DNA of 64,000 bases from Pseudomonas aegrilactucae (GTDB taxonomy: Bacteria > Pseudomonadota > Gammaproteobacteria > Pseudomonadales > Pseudomonadaceae): NCBI RefSeq assembly GCF_019168305.1, contig NZ_JAHTBI010000011.1, positions 1 to 64,000 of the forward strand, in the 5' to 3' direction. The notes under the pieces were generated by a model. That model worked only from the letters and a program-made list of their open reading frames with translations, was not told where the DNA came from and searched no databases. This document shows, one piece after another, positions 35,253-46,553 of this stretch (its first letter is position 1; each line of letters begins with the position of its first letter). Position numbers and translations under genes: made by a program.

Positions 35253-35637
35253 TTGGATTTTTATTCTGGAAAAACTCGCGATCAGGTTCCGATACGTCGG
35301 CTTGCACGCCTTCTTTACAGGTCGTGAAACCGTCTGCGGTGCACATGGCGCCACCGACGAAGCAGATAAAGCGCAACCTTGCCGTGCCATCATTGCAACC
35401 CTGACCTGTGTTTACGTGCAACCAGCCTGTAACAGGATGCGTAACCGAACTGCACATCCTTGGTGCGCCTCTGCAACAGCGGGCACCATTAGAGGCTAGC
35501 TGGCCAACGCGAAACGTGCCGCTACCCATAGCCTGCTACCGAATTACCCTGCGCCGGCCGGCAACACCGGCGAAAAGACTGGCACAATGGGCGCCATTGG
35601 CGGCCTGGATGGCGGCACGCCCGACCTGGAGTGTTTT
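35253..35637. other. Intergenic region between divergent livK and pncB
   Basis: Divergent spacer carrying upstream control sequence for livK and the promoter of pncB. No open frame with a ribosome site is convincing. Activator sites for the sigma-54 promoter are expected within it, but I could not pick a clear dyad. A GC-rich inverted repeat GCCGGCCGGC lies near 35554, shortly before pncB. Confidence 0.5.
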
Positions 35638-36840
35638 ATGAGCGAAAGCGCATTTGCCGACCGCATCGTGCAGAGCCTGCTCGATACCGATTTCTACAAG
35701 CTGACGATGATGCAGGCGGTGCTGCACAACTACCCCAACGTCGATGTGGAATGGGAGTTCCGATGCCGTAACGGCGAAGACCTGCGCCCTTATCTGGCGC
35801 AGATCCGTACCCAGATCGAGCACCTGTGCGACCTGAGCATCAGCCCTGAGCAATTGGATTTCCTGGAACAGATCAGCTTCATGAAGCCGGACTTCCTGCG
35901 CTTTCTGGGCTTGTTCCGCTTCAACCTGCGCTACCTGCACCTGGCCATCGAGCACGATGAGCTGGTGCTGCGCCTGCATGGCCCGTGGCTGCATGTGATC
36001 CTGTTCGAAGTGCCACTGCTGGCAATCATCAGCGAGGTGCGCAACCAGCATCGTTATCCCCTGGTGAAGGTCAGCGACGCACGCGACCAGTTGCACCGCA
36101 AGTTCGACTGGCTGCGCGCCAACGCCAGCAGCGAAGAGCTGAGCGAGTTGCAGGTGGCCGATTTCGGCACCCGCCGGCGCTTCTCCTACAAGGTCCAGGA
36201 AGAGGTGGTGCAGGTGCTGGCGGCCGACTTCCCGGCACGCTTCGTGGGTACCAGCAACGTGCACCTGGCACGCAAACTGGATATCAAACCGCTCGGCACC
36301 ATGGCCCACGAATGGATCATGGCGCACCAGCAACTGGGGCCACGGCTGATCGACAGCCAGATCGCCGCCCTCGACTGCTGGGTGCGCGAGTACCGTGGGC
36401 TGCTGGGGATCGCCCTGACCGACTGCATCACCATGGACGCGTTCCTGGGCGATTTCGACCTGTACTTCGCCAAGCTGTTCGACGGCCTGCGCCATGACTC
36501 CGGCGACCCGGTGCAGTGGGCCGAGAAGGCCATCGCGCACTACCGCAAGCTGGGGATCGACCCGATGACCAAGACCCTGGTGTTCTCCGACGGGCTGAAC
36601 CTGACCAAGACCCTGGAGATCTTCCGGGCGTTGCGCGGGCGCATCAACGTCAGCTTCGGCATCGGCACCAACCTGACCTGTGACATTCCCGGGGTGGCGC
36701 CGATGAGCATCGTGCTTAAAATGACCGACTGCAACGGCCAGCCGGTGGCGAAGATTTCCGACGAGGCGGCCAAGACCCAATGCCGCGACGCCAACTTTGT
36801 CGCCTACCTGCGCCACGTATTCAAAGTGCCCAAGGAGTAA
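35638..36840 (+). CDS. pncB: Nicotinate phosphoribosyltransferase
   Basis: 400 residues. PncB converts nicotinate, PRPP and ATP to nicotinate mononucleotide in NAD salvage. Landmarks are the N-terminal [28 protein letters not shown], the autophosphorylation-site region [11 protein letters not shown] with the catalytic His, DCITMDAFL and VFSDGLNL. The ATG at 35638 gives MSESAF and the normal length. It is followed three bases later by nadE, so both NAD-salvage steps are on one transcript. Confidence 0.95.
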   Translation: MSESAFADRIVQSLLDTDFYKLTMMQAVLHNYPNVDVEWEFRCRNGEDLRPYLAQIRTQIEHLCDLSISPEQLDFLEQISFMKPDFLRFLGLFRFNLRYLHLAIEHDELVLRLHGPWLHVILFEVPLLAIISEVRNQHRYPLVKVSDARDQLHRKFDWLRANASSEELSELQVADFGTRRRFSYKVQEEVVQVLAADFPARFVGTSNVHLARKLDIKPLGTMAHEWIMAHQQLGPRLIDSQIAALDCWVREYRGLLGIALTDCITMDAFLGDFDLYFAKLFDGLRHDSGDPVQWAEKAIAHYRKLGIDPMTKTLVFSDGLNLTKTLEIFRALRGRINVSFGIGTNLTCDIPGVAPMSIVLKMTDCNGQPVAKISDEAAKTQCRDANFVAYLRHVFKVPKE

Positions 36841-36843
36841 CCC

Positions 36844-37671
36844 ATGCAAGCCGTCCAGCGAGAGATTGCGCAGCAGCTCAAGGTTCAGCCGCCGTTCGCC
36901 GACGCGGCCGCGCTCGAGGCCGAGAAGGCCCGGCGTGTGGCCTTTATCCAGCAGTGCCTGAAAAATGCCGGGCTCAAGACCCTGGTGCTGGGCATCAGCG
37001 GCGGGGTCGACTCGCTGACCGGCGCCCTGCTGGCCCAGCGTGCGGTGGCGCAGCTGCGCGAGCAGACGGGTGATGCGCAGTACCGTTTCATTGCCGTGCG
37101 CCTGCCGTACCAGGTGCAGCATGACGAGCATGATGCCCAGGCGTGCATCGACTTCATCCAGCCGGACGAATGCCACACCGTGAACATCGCCCCGGCCGTG
37201 CAGGCGCTGGCGGCCGAGGTCGAGGCGCTCAAGGACGGCAAGCCGGCGATGGTCGATTTCGTGGTGGGCAACACCAAGGCACGCATGCGCATGGTGGCGC
37301 AGTACACCATTGCCGGTGCGCGCGGCGGGCTGGTGATCGGTACCGACCATGCGGCCGAGGCGGTAATGGGGTTCTTTACCAAGTTCGGTGATGGCGCGTG
37401 CGACCTGGCGCCGTTGAGCGGGCTGGTGAAAAACCAGGTACGCGCGATTGCACGCAGCTTTGGCGCGCCCGAATCACTGGTGGAGAAGGTGCCGACGGCC
37501 GACCTGGAAGACCTGGCGCCGGGCAAGCCGGACGAGGCGTCGCATGGGGTGAGCTATGCGCAGATCGATGCGTTCCTGCAGGGCGAGGCGGTGAGCGAGG
37601 AAGCGTTCGAGATCATCAAACGTACGTACGAGAAGACCCATCACAAGCGCGAGATGCCCTTCGCCCCTTGA
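36844..37671 (+). CDS. nadE: Ammonia-dependent NAD+ synthetase
   Basis: 275 residues, the short NH3-dependent form without a glutaminase domain. The PP-loop SGGVDS (residues 51-56), [26 protein letters not shown] and [17 protein letters not shown] are characteristic. It amidates deamido-NAD+ with ATP, the last step of the pathway entered by PncB. A REP pair follows before the convergent azurin gene. Confidence 0.95.
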   Translation: MQAVQREIAQQLKVQPPFADAAALEAEKARRVAFIQQCLKNAGLKTLVLGISGGVDSLTGALLAQRAVAQLREQTGDAQYRFIAVRLPYQVQHDEHDAQACIDFIQPDECHTVNIAPAVQALAAEVEALKDGKPAMVDFVVGNTKARMRMVAQYTIAGARGGLVIGTDHAAEAVMGFFTKFGDGACDLAPLSGLVKNQVRAIARSFGAPESLVEKVPTADLEDLAPGKPDEASHGVSYAQIDAFLQGEAVSEEAFEIIKRTYEKTHHKREMPFAP

Positions 37672-37677
37672 GCTCCA

Positions 37678-37742
37678 TTCGCTGGCAAGCCAGCTCCCAC
37701 AAGGACAGTGCAGTACCTGTGGGAGCTGGCTTGCCAGCGAAG
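37678..37742. repeat. REP pair between nadE and azurin gene
   Basis: Compact inverted REP pair (spacer about 10 bases) between converging genes. Confidence 0.9.
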
Positions 37743-37779
37743 AGGCCAGGTCAGGCAACCCTGAACTGGCACTTGAAGC

Positions 37780-38226
37780 TTACTTCAGCGTAACAGTGCC
37801 TTTCATCATCGAGATGTGCCCCGGGAACGAGCAGAAGAAACCATACTTCTCGTTGGCATCGAGCTTGGACACGTCGAAGGTCACCGCGTCGGTTTCCTTG
37901 GCGCCAATCACCTTGGTGTGGGCGATGATGCGTGCGTCGCCTTCCTTCAGGTAATCCTTGTCGATACCGGCGCTCAGGCCGTCGGTGGCGATCGGCTGCA
38001 TGTCAGCTTCTTTGCTGATCACCAGGTTGTGGCCCATGACGTTCTTCGGCAGGTTGCCGGAGTGGGTCAGCTCGACGGTGAAGGTCTTGCAGCTCTTGTC
38101 GATTTCAATGGCCTTGGTGTTGAAGGACATCTGGTCGGTGGAGTCGACCGTGACCTTGCACTCGGCGGCGAACACCTGGGCGCTGGCGAGGGTCAGCAGG
38201 GATACCGCTACAGCTTTGGCAAACAT
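37780..38226 (-). CDS. azu: Azurin, blue copper protein
   Basis: 148 residues including a 20-residue signal peptide (cleaved at VFAA/E). The type I copper ligands are visible: His in MGHNLV, Cys and His in FFCSFPGH and Met in ISMM. Two further cysteines (AECKV and KSC) form the conserved disulfide. Azurin carries electrons in the periplasm. Position after nadE is as in other pseudomonads. An Anr-type box lies upstream. Confidence 0.95.
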   Translation of the reverse strand: MFAKAVAVSLLTLASAQVFAAECKVTVDSTDQMSFNTKAIEIDKSCKTFTVELTHSGNLPKNVMGHNLVISKEADMQPIATDGLSAGIDKDYLKEGDARIIAHTKVIGAKETDAVTFDVSKLDANEKYGFFCSFPGHISMMKGTVTLK

Positions 38227-38291
38227 CGTGAATCTCCTTGGCAGGGGTTTTTTATCTGTTTCGATACTGCCCCAAACGTCTGCACGGGCGC

Positions 38292-38305
38292 CTGATATGA
38301 GTCAA
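38292..38305 (-). promoter_or_regulatory. Anr/Dnr-type (FNR) box upstream of azurin
   Basis: Minus-strand TTGACTCATATCAG matches TTGAT-N4-ATCAA at 8 of 10 defined bases, keeping the TTGA and ATCA cores. It lies 66-79 bases before the azurin ATG, a position that could be -41.5 from a start in the AT-rich stretch near 38255. Control of azurin by Anr is known in P. aeruginosa. Confidence 0.55.
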
Positions 38306-38346
38306 AGGCGGGTCGAGGCGTTTGGTAGTAAATTTTCGCTATGGAT

Positions 38347-38354
38347 TGTATACA
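38347..38354. promoter_or_regulatory. TGTATACA dyad, possible GntR-type operator
   Basis: Perfect 8-base palindrome within ATTGTATACACAAA, typical of GntR-family half-sites around TTGTATACAA. It lies between azurin and a small candidate open frame at 38424. Which gene it would serve is unclear. Confidence 0.3.
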
Positions 38355-38423
38355 CAAAATCCGCACGACCATCATGCTCCAATCAGGGACGATGAGACAA
38401 CCTCTCATTTAGGAGTATCGAAC

Positions 38424-38513
38424 ATGTCCCTTGGTAGCTTGATGCGCGGCCTGCTGGCCGCTTATGCCTGTGGTGCCACTGGCAGCCATGTGGAATTTGC
38501 GCGGCCGGAGTGA
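38424..38513 (+). CDS. Candidate small protein of 29 residues
   Basis: ATG preceded by AGGAG with nine-base spacing, a better site than many real genes here. The product MSLGSLMRGLLAAYACGATG... is short, with a weakly hydrophobic middle (residues 7-20). It is followed directly by a REP pair. It could be a small membrane peptide, or the leftover start of a decayed gene. No homologue is known to me. Confidence 0.35.
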   Translation: MSLGSLMRGLLAAYACGATGSHVEFARPE

Positions 38514-38531
38514 TGCGCCAGCAGGTCTGGC

Positions 38532-38607
38532 CCCTTCGCTGGCAAGCCAGCTCCCACAAGGTCAGCGGTGCTCACAAAACCTGTGGGAGCTGGCTTGCCA
38601 GCGAAGG
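38532..38607. repeat. REP pair downstream of transglutaminase gene
   Basis: Inverted REP pair in the gap between the small open frame and the converging transglutaminase-like gene. Confidence 0.9.
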
Positions 38608-38620
38608 GACCGGTGCGGTA

Positions 38621-39523
38621 TCAGACCTGGCCTTCATCCAGCGGCAACACCGTCACCTGCACCTGCGGGTCATGGCTGCCGCCGCCCAGGATCACCCCGC
38701 GCAGCGGCGACACATCGGAAAAGTCCCGGCCCCACGCCAAAGTGATGTGCTCAAGTGCCGGCAGCATGTTGTTGGTAGGGTCGAAATCCACCCAGCCCTG
38801 CACCGGGCAATACACCGATACCCACGCGTGCGAGGCATCCGCACCGATCAGCCGCGCCTGCCCCGGCGGGGGGCGGGTCAGCAGGTAGCCACTGACGTAA
38901 CGCGCCGCCAGGCCACGCGAGCGCAGGCAGGCGAGCATCAGGTGGGCGAAGTCCTGGCACACCCCGCGACGGCGCTCCAGCACCTCCACCAGCGGCGTGG
39001 CGACCTGGGTGGCCCCCGCGTCGAAGGTGAACTCGCTGAAGATCTTCTGCATCAAGGCCTGCACGCCCAGCAGCAACGGCCGGCCAGGCGGGAAGCACGG
39101 CTCGGCGAACGCCACGAAGCGCTGCTTGAGGCGCACGTAGGGCGACTCGAAACGAAAGCGGCAGGCATCCAGCATGGCCACCGACAGCGCCTGGCCCGAG
39201 TAGGTCAGCGCCTGGCACGCCTGCTCCCAGGGCAGCGACGCGTCCAGCTCGGGTAGCGGCCGTGTCAGCACCTCGACCTGTACCCGGGTCACCACGCGCA
39301 ACTGATCATGCGGACGCTCCAGCGCCAGGCGCGTCAGCGGGTTGCCGAAGCCGTCGAACTCGTCGCGCCGCCGCGTAGGCAGCGGGTCGACCTGCAACTG
39401 CTGGTCTTCGCACTGCTGCCAGGCGCACGCCCGCGGCCACAGGTGCACCAGTTGCTGGGCCAGCGACACCGGGCTGTCGTAGCGGTAATGGGTATCGTGC
39501 AGAACCTGGTAGCGTGCACTCAT
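38621..39523 (-). CDS. Transglutaminase-like cysteine protease-fold protein
   Basis: 300 residues. An N-terminal beta region with YQVLHDTHYRYDSPVSLAQQLVHLWPR (about residues 4-30) is the bacterial transglutaminase N-domain. The catalytic Cys is in RRGVCQDFAHLML (near residue 195), His in DASHAWVSVY and Asp in WVDFDPTNN. Such proteins are thought to be peptidases or amidases rather than cross-linkers. It overlaps by one base the ATP-grasp/alpha-E gene upstream, a pairing found in many bacteria. Confidence 0.85.
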   Translation of the reverse strand: MSARYQVLHDTHYRYDSPVSLAQQLVHLWPRACAWQQCEDQQLQVDPLPTRRRDEFDGFGNPLTRLALERPHDQLRVVTRVQVEVLTRPLPELDASLPWEQACQALTYSGQALSVAMLDACRFRFESPYVRLKQRFVAFAEPCFPPGRPLLLGVQALMQKIFSEFTFDAGATQVATPLVEVLERRRGVCQDFAHLMLACLRSRGLAARYVSGYLLTRPPPGQARLIGADASHAWVSVYCPVQGWVDFDPTNNMLPALEHITLAWGRDFSDVSPLRGVILGGGSHDPQVQVTVLPLDEGQV

Positions 39524-41994
39524 CAGGCAGACACCGTCTGTTGGCTTACATCGTCGACATGCACGAAGTGGCGCAGCGCCAGGCGCTCGGAGGCCTGCAC
39601 ACTGGCCTGCACGACGTCTTCAAGCAAGCCGGCCAGGCCATCGAGCACCGCCCGCACGCTGGCATTGCCGAACAGCGGGTGCTCCAGGCTGGCGAGCTCG
39701 AAATGCTGCAGCCGCTCGGCCAGCACGCCCAATGCAGGGTCACGCGGGCTGCCGAACTCCTTGCTGCAGCGCTCCAGCGAGCGCACCAGCAACTTGAGCT
39801 GGAACAGCACCGCATGCGGGTTCTGCGGGTCGAGCAGGAGCAGGTCGAGCACCGGGATCAACTGTGCCACCGCCAGGTAGCGCGAGCGGTAGGTGATGCT
39901 GCTGTTACCCAGCTCCAGCAGCCATTCCAGGCCGGCCTGATCGAACACGCCAGGGCCACGCAGAAAGCTCGCCAGGCTCAGGCTCAGCGATTGCAGGCGC
40001 TCGATGCGGCGTCCGATCATCAAAAAACGCCAGCCTTCATCGCGGGTCATGTCGTCCAGGGCAAAGCCCGACAGCGCCGCCAGCGACATCACCAGGCGGT
40101 TGAGAAAGTCCAGCAGCTCGCCCAGATCCGCCGTGTCACCGTCCAGGGTCTGGGCTTCACGCTGCAGCTCCACCAGGGCCTGCCAGTTCTCGCGCGAGAG
40201 CTTGCCGCGCACCTGCGCGGCGGTCCACTGCAGGCGCTGCAGGTTGGCGCGCAGGCTGAACACCCAGTCGGGGGCCAGCAAGGCGGCACGCAGGCGTTCG
40301 GCCAGGGACCCCTGGGGCGGCAGCAGTTCCAGCTCTTCGGCCAGCGCCACCGCCGCCTGCCAGGTCGAGGGATGGTCGCCGTCCAGGTAGCGGCTGAGCA
40401 GCACCCGCAGCAACCGCGCACTGCTGTCGCAGCGCTCGCAGTAGCGGCCGAACCAGAACAGGTTTTCCACCACCCGCGAGGGCAGGTACGGGTCCTGGCG
40501 CACCAGGTCGGCGACCCCGAGGCTGCGGCTGGCCTGCCATTGCTCGCCGACCGGCGCGGCATCACCCAGCACCCAGGTGTCCTTGCTGGCACCGCCGCGC
40601 TGCATCGACACCACTTCGGCATCGGCCTGCGCGGCCACTCGGCTCAGGCCACCGGGCAGCACCCGGTAACCGTCAGCAGTGGCCACTGCATACACGCGCA
40701 TGCCGATGGGGCGGGCCTGCAACTGGCCCTGCCAGACCGGTGCCTGGGACAACTGCGCCAGTTGCTGTGCAACATAGGCGTACGGGCGTGCGCGCAGGCG
40801 TTCGGCCAGGGCTTCGCGCGCCACACTGTCCAGGTCGCGCCCCAGCAGCGGGGCGAAACTCTGCGACGGGAACGCCGGCTTGATCAGCAGTTCAGGCAGT
40901 TTCTCCAGGGCCTGGGCCAGGGCCGCAGGCTCGCCGCACCACCAGGTGGCAATCGACGGCAGGCTCAGCTCTTCGCCAAACAGGCGCTGATTGATCGCCG
41001 GCAGAAAGCCCAGCAGGCCGGGCGACTCCAGCACGCCACTGCCCAGCGCATTGGCCACCAGCACCCGGCCCTGGCGTACCGCATCGAGCAGGCCCGGCAC
41101 GCCGAGCGCCGAGTCGGTGCGCAGCTCCAGCGGATCGCAGAAGTCGTCGTCCAGGCGCCGCATGATCGCGTGCACCCGGCGCAGCCCGCCAAGGGTCTTG
41201 AGGTACACCGTGGCATCGCGCACGGTCAGGTCGCTGCCTTCGACCAGCGGGTAGCCCAGCTGGCGGGCAAGGAACAGGTGTTCGAAATAGCTCTCGTTGA
41301 ACCGCCCGGGCGTCAGCAGTACCACCAGCGGCGGTTCCTGGTCGCTGGGCGCCAGGCGCAGCAGGCTTTGCTGCAGGCTGCGAAAGAAGCCGGCCAGGTG
41401 CTGCACGTGCAGGTCGCGGTACAGGTCGGGCAGCGTGCGGGTCACCAGGGTGCGGTTTTCCAGCGCGTAGCCGGCCCCGGAGGGCGCCTGGGTACGGTCG
41501 GCAGTGACCCACCAGCGCCCGTCGGGGCCGCGTGCCAGGTCAACCGCGTACAGGTGCAGAAAGGTCCCGCCGGGCGGGCTGATGCCCTGGCAGGGCCACA
41601 GGAAGTTGTTGTGCCCATACACCAGTTCGGCGGGCAGCAGGCCTTCGCCGATCAGCTGTTGCGGGCCGTAGATGTCGGCCAGCACCGCGTTGAGCAACTG
41701 CGCACGCTGGGCGATGCCGGCGGCCAGCGCTTGCCATTCCTGCGCCGGGATCAGCTGCGGCAGCAGGTCCAGCTCCCAGGGGCGATCGGTACCCTCGGGG
41801 TCGGCGTAGATGTTGTAGGTAACGCCGTTTTCCTGCAGGTGGCGCGTCAGCAGGGCCTGGCGCTGGGCCAGCTGGGCCGGGCCGCTGCGCTGCAAGGCGT
41901 CATGCAGGCGCTGCCAGTGCGGGCGCACGCTGCCGTCTGCCGCGAACATTTCGTGGTAGGTAGCGGGGCTTGGTGAGGCCAGCGGGTCAGCCAT
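39523..41994 (-). CDS. Circularly permuted ATP-grasp / alpha-E domain fusion protein
   Basis: 823 residues. The N-terminal two thirds (to about residue 480) is the circularly permuted ATP-grasp type (DUF404/DUF407), with LIPAQEWQAL, GHNNFLWPCQG, VVLLTPGRFNESYFEH and VLVANALGSGVLES. The last 310 residues are an alpha-E domain starting VVENLFWFGRYCER. In many genomes these are two separate genes; here they are fused. ATP-grasp folds make amide bonds, so a small peptide may be built and then cut by the overlapping transglutaminase-like protein. Start at 41994 (MADPLASP) avoids REP-derived sequence upstream. Confidence 0.85.
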   Translation of the reverse strand: MADPLASPSPATYHEMFAADGSVRPHWQRLHDALQRSGPAQLAQRQALLTRHLQENGVTYNIYADPEGTDRPWELDLLPQLIPAQEWQALAAGIAQRAQLLNAVLADIYGPQQLIGEGLLPAELVYGHNNFLWPCQGISPPGGTFLHLYAVDLARGPDGRWWVTADRTQAPSGAGYALENRTLVTRTLPDLYRDLHVQHLAGFFRSLQQSLLRLAPSDQEPPLVVLLTPGRFNESYFEHLFLARQLGYPLVEGSDLTVRDATVYLKTLGGLRRVHAIMRRLDDDFCDPLELRTDSALGVPGLLDAVRQGRVLVANALGSGVLESPGLLGFLPAINQRLFGEELSLPSIATWWCGEPAALAQALEKLPELLIKPAFPSQSFAPLLGRDLDSVAREALAERLRARPYAYVAQQLAQLSQAPVWQGQLQARPIGMRVYAVATADGYRVLPGGLSRVAAQADAEVVSMQRGGASKDTWVLGDAAPVGEQWQASRSLGVADLVRQDPYLPSRVVENLFWFGRYCERCDSSARLLRVLLSRYLDGDHPSTWQAAVALAEELELLPPQGSLAERLRAALLAPDWVFSLRANLQRLQWTAAQVRGKLSRENWQALVELQREAQTLDGDTADLGELLDFLNRLVMSLAALSGFALDDMTRDEGWRFLMIGRRIERLQSLSLSLASFLRGPGVFDQAGLEWLLELGNSSITYRSRYLAVAQLIPVLDLLLLDPQNPHAVLFQLKLLVRSLERCSKEFGSPRDPALGVLAERLQHFELASLEHPLFGNASVRAVLDGLAGLLEDVVQASVQASERLALRHFVHVDDVSQQTVSA

Positions 41995-42076
41995 GGGCGT
42001 GCTCGGGAATGGCGGGTGATGCAGGGTAGCGTGTAGCGAGGGCCGGGTGAAGGATAGATGTGGCCTTGCGGGCCTC

Positions 42077-42160
42077 TTCGCTGGCAAGCCAGCTCCCACA
42101 GGGTAATCAGTGGCCTATGGATCTGCACTGTACCTGTGGGAGCTGGCTTGCCAGCGAAGG
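42077..42160. repeat. REP pair between ygiQ and ATP-grasp gene
   Basis: Inverted REP pair just downstream of the ygiQ stop (minus strand) and upstream of the ATP-grasp gene start. Confidence 0.9.
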
Positions 42161-42173
42161 CCGCGACGCGGTA

Positions 42174-44477
<2,304 letters not shown>

Positions 44478-44540
44478 GTCAGTGACCGGTTCTTGGTATC
44501 AGGGAAATCGCGGGCGCGGAATATAGCACAAATTTTGACC

Positions 44541-44565
44541 AATTCCGACGTCAGGAGTCGGAATT
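44541..44565 (-). terminator. Hairpin after dnaB
   Basis: Stem AATTCCGAC / GTCGGAATT with a 7-base loop, 13 bases after the dnaB stop. The downstream minus strand reads GGTCAAAATTTG, so the T-run is weak. It may terminate dnaB or sit in the ygiQ leader. Confidence 0.5.
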
Positions 44566-44577
44566 GATCATCTGTGC

Positions 44578-45975
44578 TTATTCGTCGTCGTCGAAGTTGT
44601 AGCTGCCCGGTGCCAGGTTCTCGAAGCGTGTGTACTTGCCGATGAACGCCAGGCGGATAAAGCCGATCGGGCCGTTACGCTGCTTGCCGATGATGATCTC
44701 GGCAATGCCCTTGTGCTCGGTCTCGGGGTGATACACCTCGTCGCGGTAGACGAACATGATCACGTCGGCGTCCTGCTCGATTGCACCCGATTCACGCAAG
44801 TCGGAGTTCACCGGGCGCTTGTTGGGGCGTTGCTCCAGGGAGCGGTTGAGCTGCGACAGGGCGATGACCGGGCAGTTGAATTCCTTGGCCAGGGCCTTGA
44901 GCGAGCGCGAGATCTCGGAAATCTCGTTGGTACGGTTGTCGCCGCTGGAGCCCGGGATCTGCATCAACTGCAGGTAGTCGATCATGATCATCGCGATATC
45001 GCCATGTTCACGCACCAGGCGTCGGGTACGCGCACGCATCTCCGAGGGGCTGATGCCAGCGGTGTCGTCGATGAACAGCTTGCGGTCGTTGAGCAGGTTG
45101 ACCGCCGAGGTCAGGCGTGGCCAGTCATCGTCGTCCAGTTGGCCGGAACGTACCTTGGTCTGGTCGATACGCCCCAGCGAGGAAAGCATACGCATGATCA
45201 GCGATTCGCCTGGCATCTCCAGCGAGTACACCAGCACGGCCTTGTCGCTGCGCAGTACGGCGTTCTCCACCAGGTTCATGGCGAAGGTGGTCTTGCCCAT
45301 CGATGGACGGCCGGCAACGATGATCAGGTCGGCCGGCTGCAGGCCGCTGGTCTTCTCGTCCAGGTCGGTGTAGCCGGTGGAAATACCGGTGATCGCGCTG
45401 TCGGAGTTGAACAGCGTGTCGATGCGGTCGATGGCCTTGGTCAACAGCTCGTTGACCCCTACCGGGCCGCCGGTCTTGGGCCGCGCCTCGGCGATCTGGA
45501 AGATCTGGCGCTCGGCCTCGTCGAGGATCTCGGCGGCGTTGCGCCCTTGCGGGTTGAACGCGCTGTCGGCGATCTCGCTGCTGATGCTGATCAGCTGGCG
45601 CAGCGTGGCGCGCTCGCGAATGATCTGCGCATAGGCCTTGATGTTGGCCACCGACGGGGTGTTCTTGGCCAGCTCGCCCAGGTAGCCCAGGCCGCCGATC
45701 TGCGAGCTCTGGCCTTCCTTGTCGAGCTGCTCGTGCAGCGTCACCACGTCGAACGGGGTATTGAGGTCGGCGAGCTTGTGGATCGCGCGGAAGATCAGAC
45801 GGTGGTCATGCCGGTAGAAGTCGCCATCGGAGACTTGATCGAGCACGCGCTCCCAGGCGCTGTTGTCCAGCATCAGGCCACCGAGCACGGCCTGTTCGGC
45901 CTCGATGGAATGCGGCGGCACCTTCAGGGCAGCGGTTTGCAGATCATATTGCTCGGGGGCGGTTATCTCGTTCAT
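44578..45975 (-). CDS. dnaB: Replicative DNA helicase DnaB
   Basis: 465 residues. The N-terminal helical domain begins VPPHSIEAEQAVLGGLMLD. The RecA-like helicase domain has Walker A GRPSMGKTTFAMN, LVYSLEMPGESLIMRM, IMIDYLQLM and the arginine-finger region RSLEQRPNKRP. It unwinds DNA at the replication fork as a hexamer. ATG 45975 (MNEIT) is chosen over an in-frame GTG six bases upstream. It lies downstream of rplI, separated by a terminator-like hairpin. Confidence 0.97.
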   Translation of the reverse strand: MNEITAPEQYDLQTAALKVPPHSIEAEQAVLGGLMLDNSAWERVLDQVSDGDFYRHDHRLIFRAIHKLADLNTPFDVVTLHEQLDKEGQSSQIGGLGYLGELAKNTPSVANIKAYAQIIRERATLRQLISISSEIADSAFNPQGRNAAEILDEAERQIFQIAEARPKTGGPVGVNELLTKAIDRIDTLFNSDSAITGISTGYTDLDEKTSGLQPADLIIVAGRPSMGKTTFAMNLVENAVLRSDKAVLVYSLEMPGESLIMRMLSSLGRIDQTKVRSGQLDDDDWPRLTSAVNLLNDRKLFIDDTAGISPSEMRARTRRLVREHGDIAMIMIDYLQLMQIPGSSGDNRTNEISEISRSLKALAKEFNCPVIALSQLNRSLEQRPNKRPVNSDLRESGAIEQDADVIMFVYRDEVYHPETEHKGIAEIIIGKQRNGPIGFIRLAFIGKYTRFENLAPGSYNFDDDE

Positions 45976-45999
45976 GGCCACTTGGAAATCAGGGTGTTG

Positions 46000-46040
46000 A
46001 AAAAGACAAAGGGCACGACCTGCAAAGCAGGATCGTGCCC
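46000..46040 (-). terminator. Terminator after rplI
   Basis: Minus-strand stem GGGCACGA.CCTGC / GCAGG.TCGTGCCC with a TTT loop, followed by TTTGTCTTTTT. It ends the rpsF-rpsR-rplI transcript before dnaB. Confidence 0.8.
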
Positions 46041-46085
46041 GATGTTAACCGGCCGGCACCTGGGGTGCCAGTCGATTAGTCCAGC

Positions 46086-46532
46086 TTAGGCTGCGACAAC
46101 AACCACACGTACGGTGGCTTCTACGTCGCTGTGCAGGTGCACGGCTACGTCGAATTCGCCAACGTTACGGATGGTGCCGTTCGGCAGACGCACTTCAGAC
46201 TTGGCCACTTCAACGCCGGAGGCGGTCAGGGCGTCAGCGATGTCGTGGGTGCCGATCGAACCGAACAGCTTGCCTTCGTCACCGGCGGTGGCAGTGATGG
46301 TCACTTCCAGCTCGGCCAGTTGGGCAGCGCGGGTTTCAGCCGAAGCTTTCTTGTCTGCAGCCAGTTTTTCCAGCTCGGCACGACGCTCTTCGAACGCAGC
46401 CAGGTTGGCAGCGGTCGCAGCGGTAGCTTTGCCGAATGGCAGCAGGTAGTTACGGCCGTAACCGGCCTTAACGTTTACCTTGTCGCCCAGGTTGCCCAGG
46501 TTGGCGACTTTTTCCAGCAGGATCAGTTCCAT
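46086..46532 (-). CDS. rplI: Large-subunit ribosomal protein L9
   Basis: 148 residues. N-terminal domain [32 protein letters not shown], a central long helix (about 40-75) and a C-terminal domain ending in valines and alanines. It binds 23S rRNA and helps keep frame. It lies 21 bases after the DUF2232 gene in the conserved S6 operon. Confidence 0.97.
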   Translation of the reverse strand: MELILLEKVANLGNLGDKVNVKAGYGRNYLLPFGKATAATAANLAAFEERRAELEKLAADKKASAETRAAQLAELEVTITATAGDEGKLFGSIGTHDIADALTASGVEVAKSEVRLPNGTIRNVGEFDVAVHLHSDVEATVRVVVVAA

Positions 46533-46553
46533 TAGGTATAAACCTCTTAACTT

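Noticed and set aside
35373-35389. Second sigma-54-like sequence upstream of livK, TGGCAC then TTGC.
   Set aside because: The two halves are separated by seven bases instead of five, which breaks the strict -24/-12 spacing.
39514-41976. An 820-codon plus-strand open frame opposite the ATP-grasp gene.
   Set aside because: Composition is rich in Gln, Arg and His as in antisense shadows, with no ribosome site; the minus-strand frame has recognised domains.
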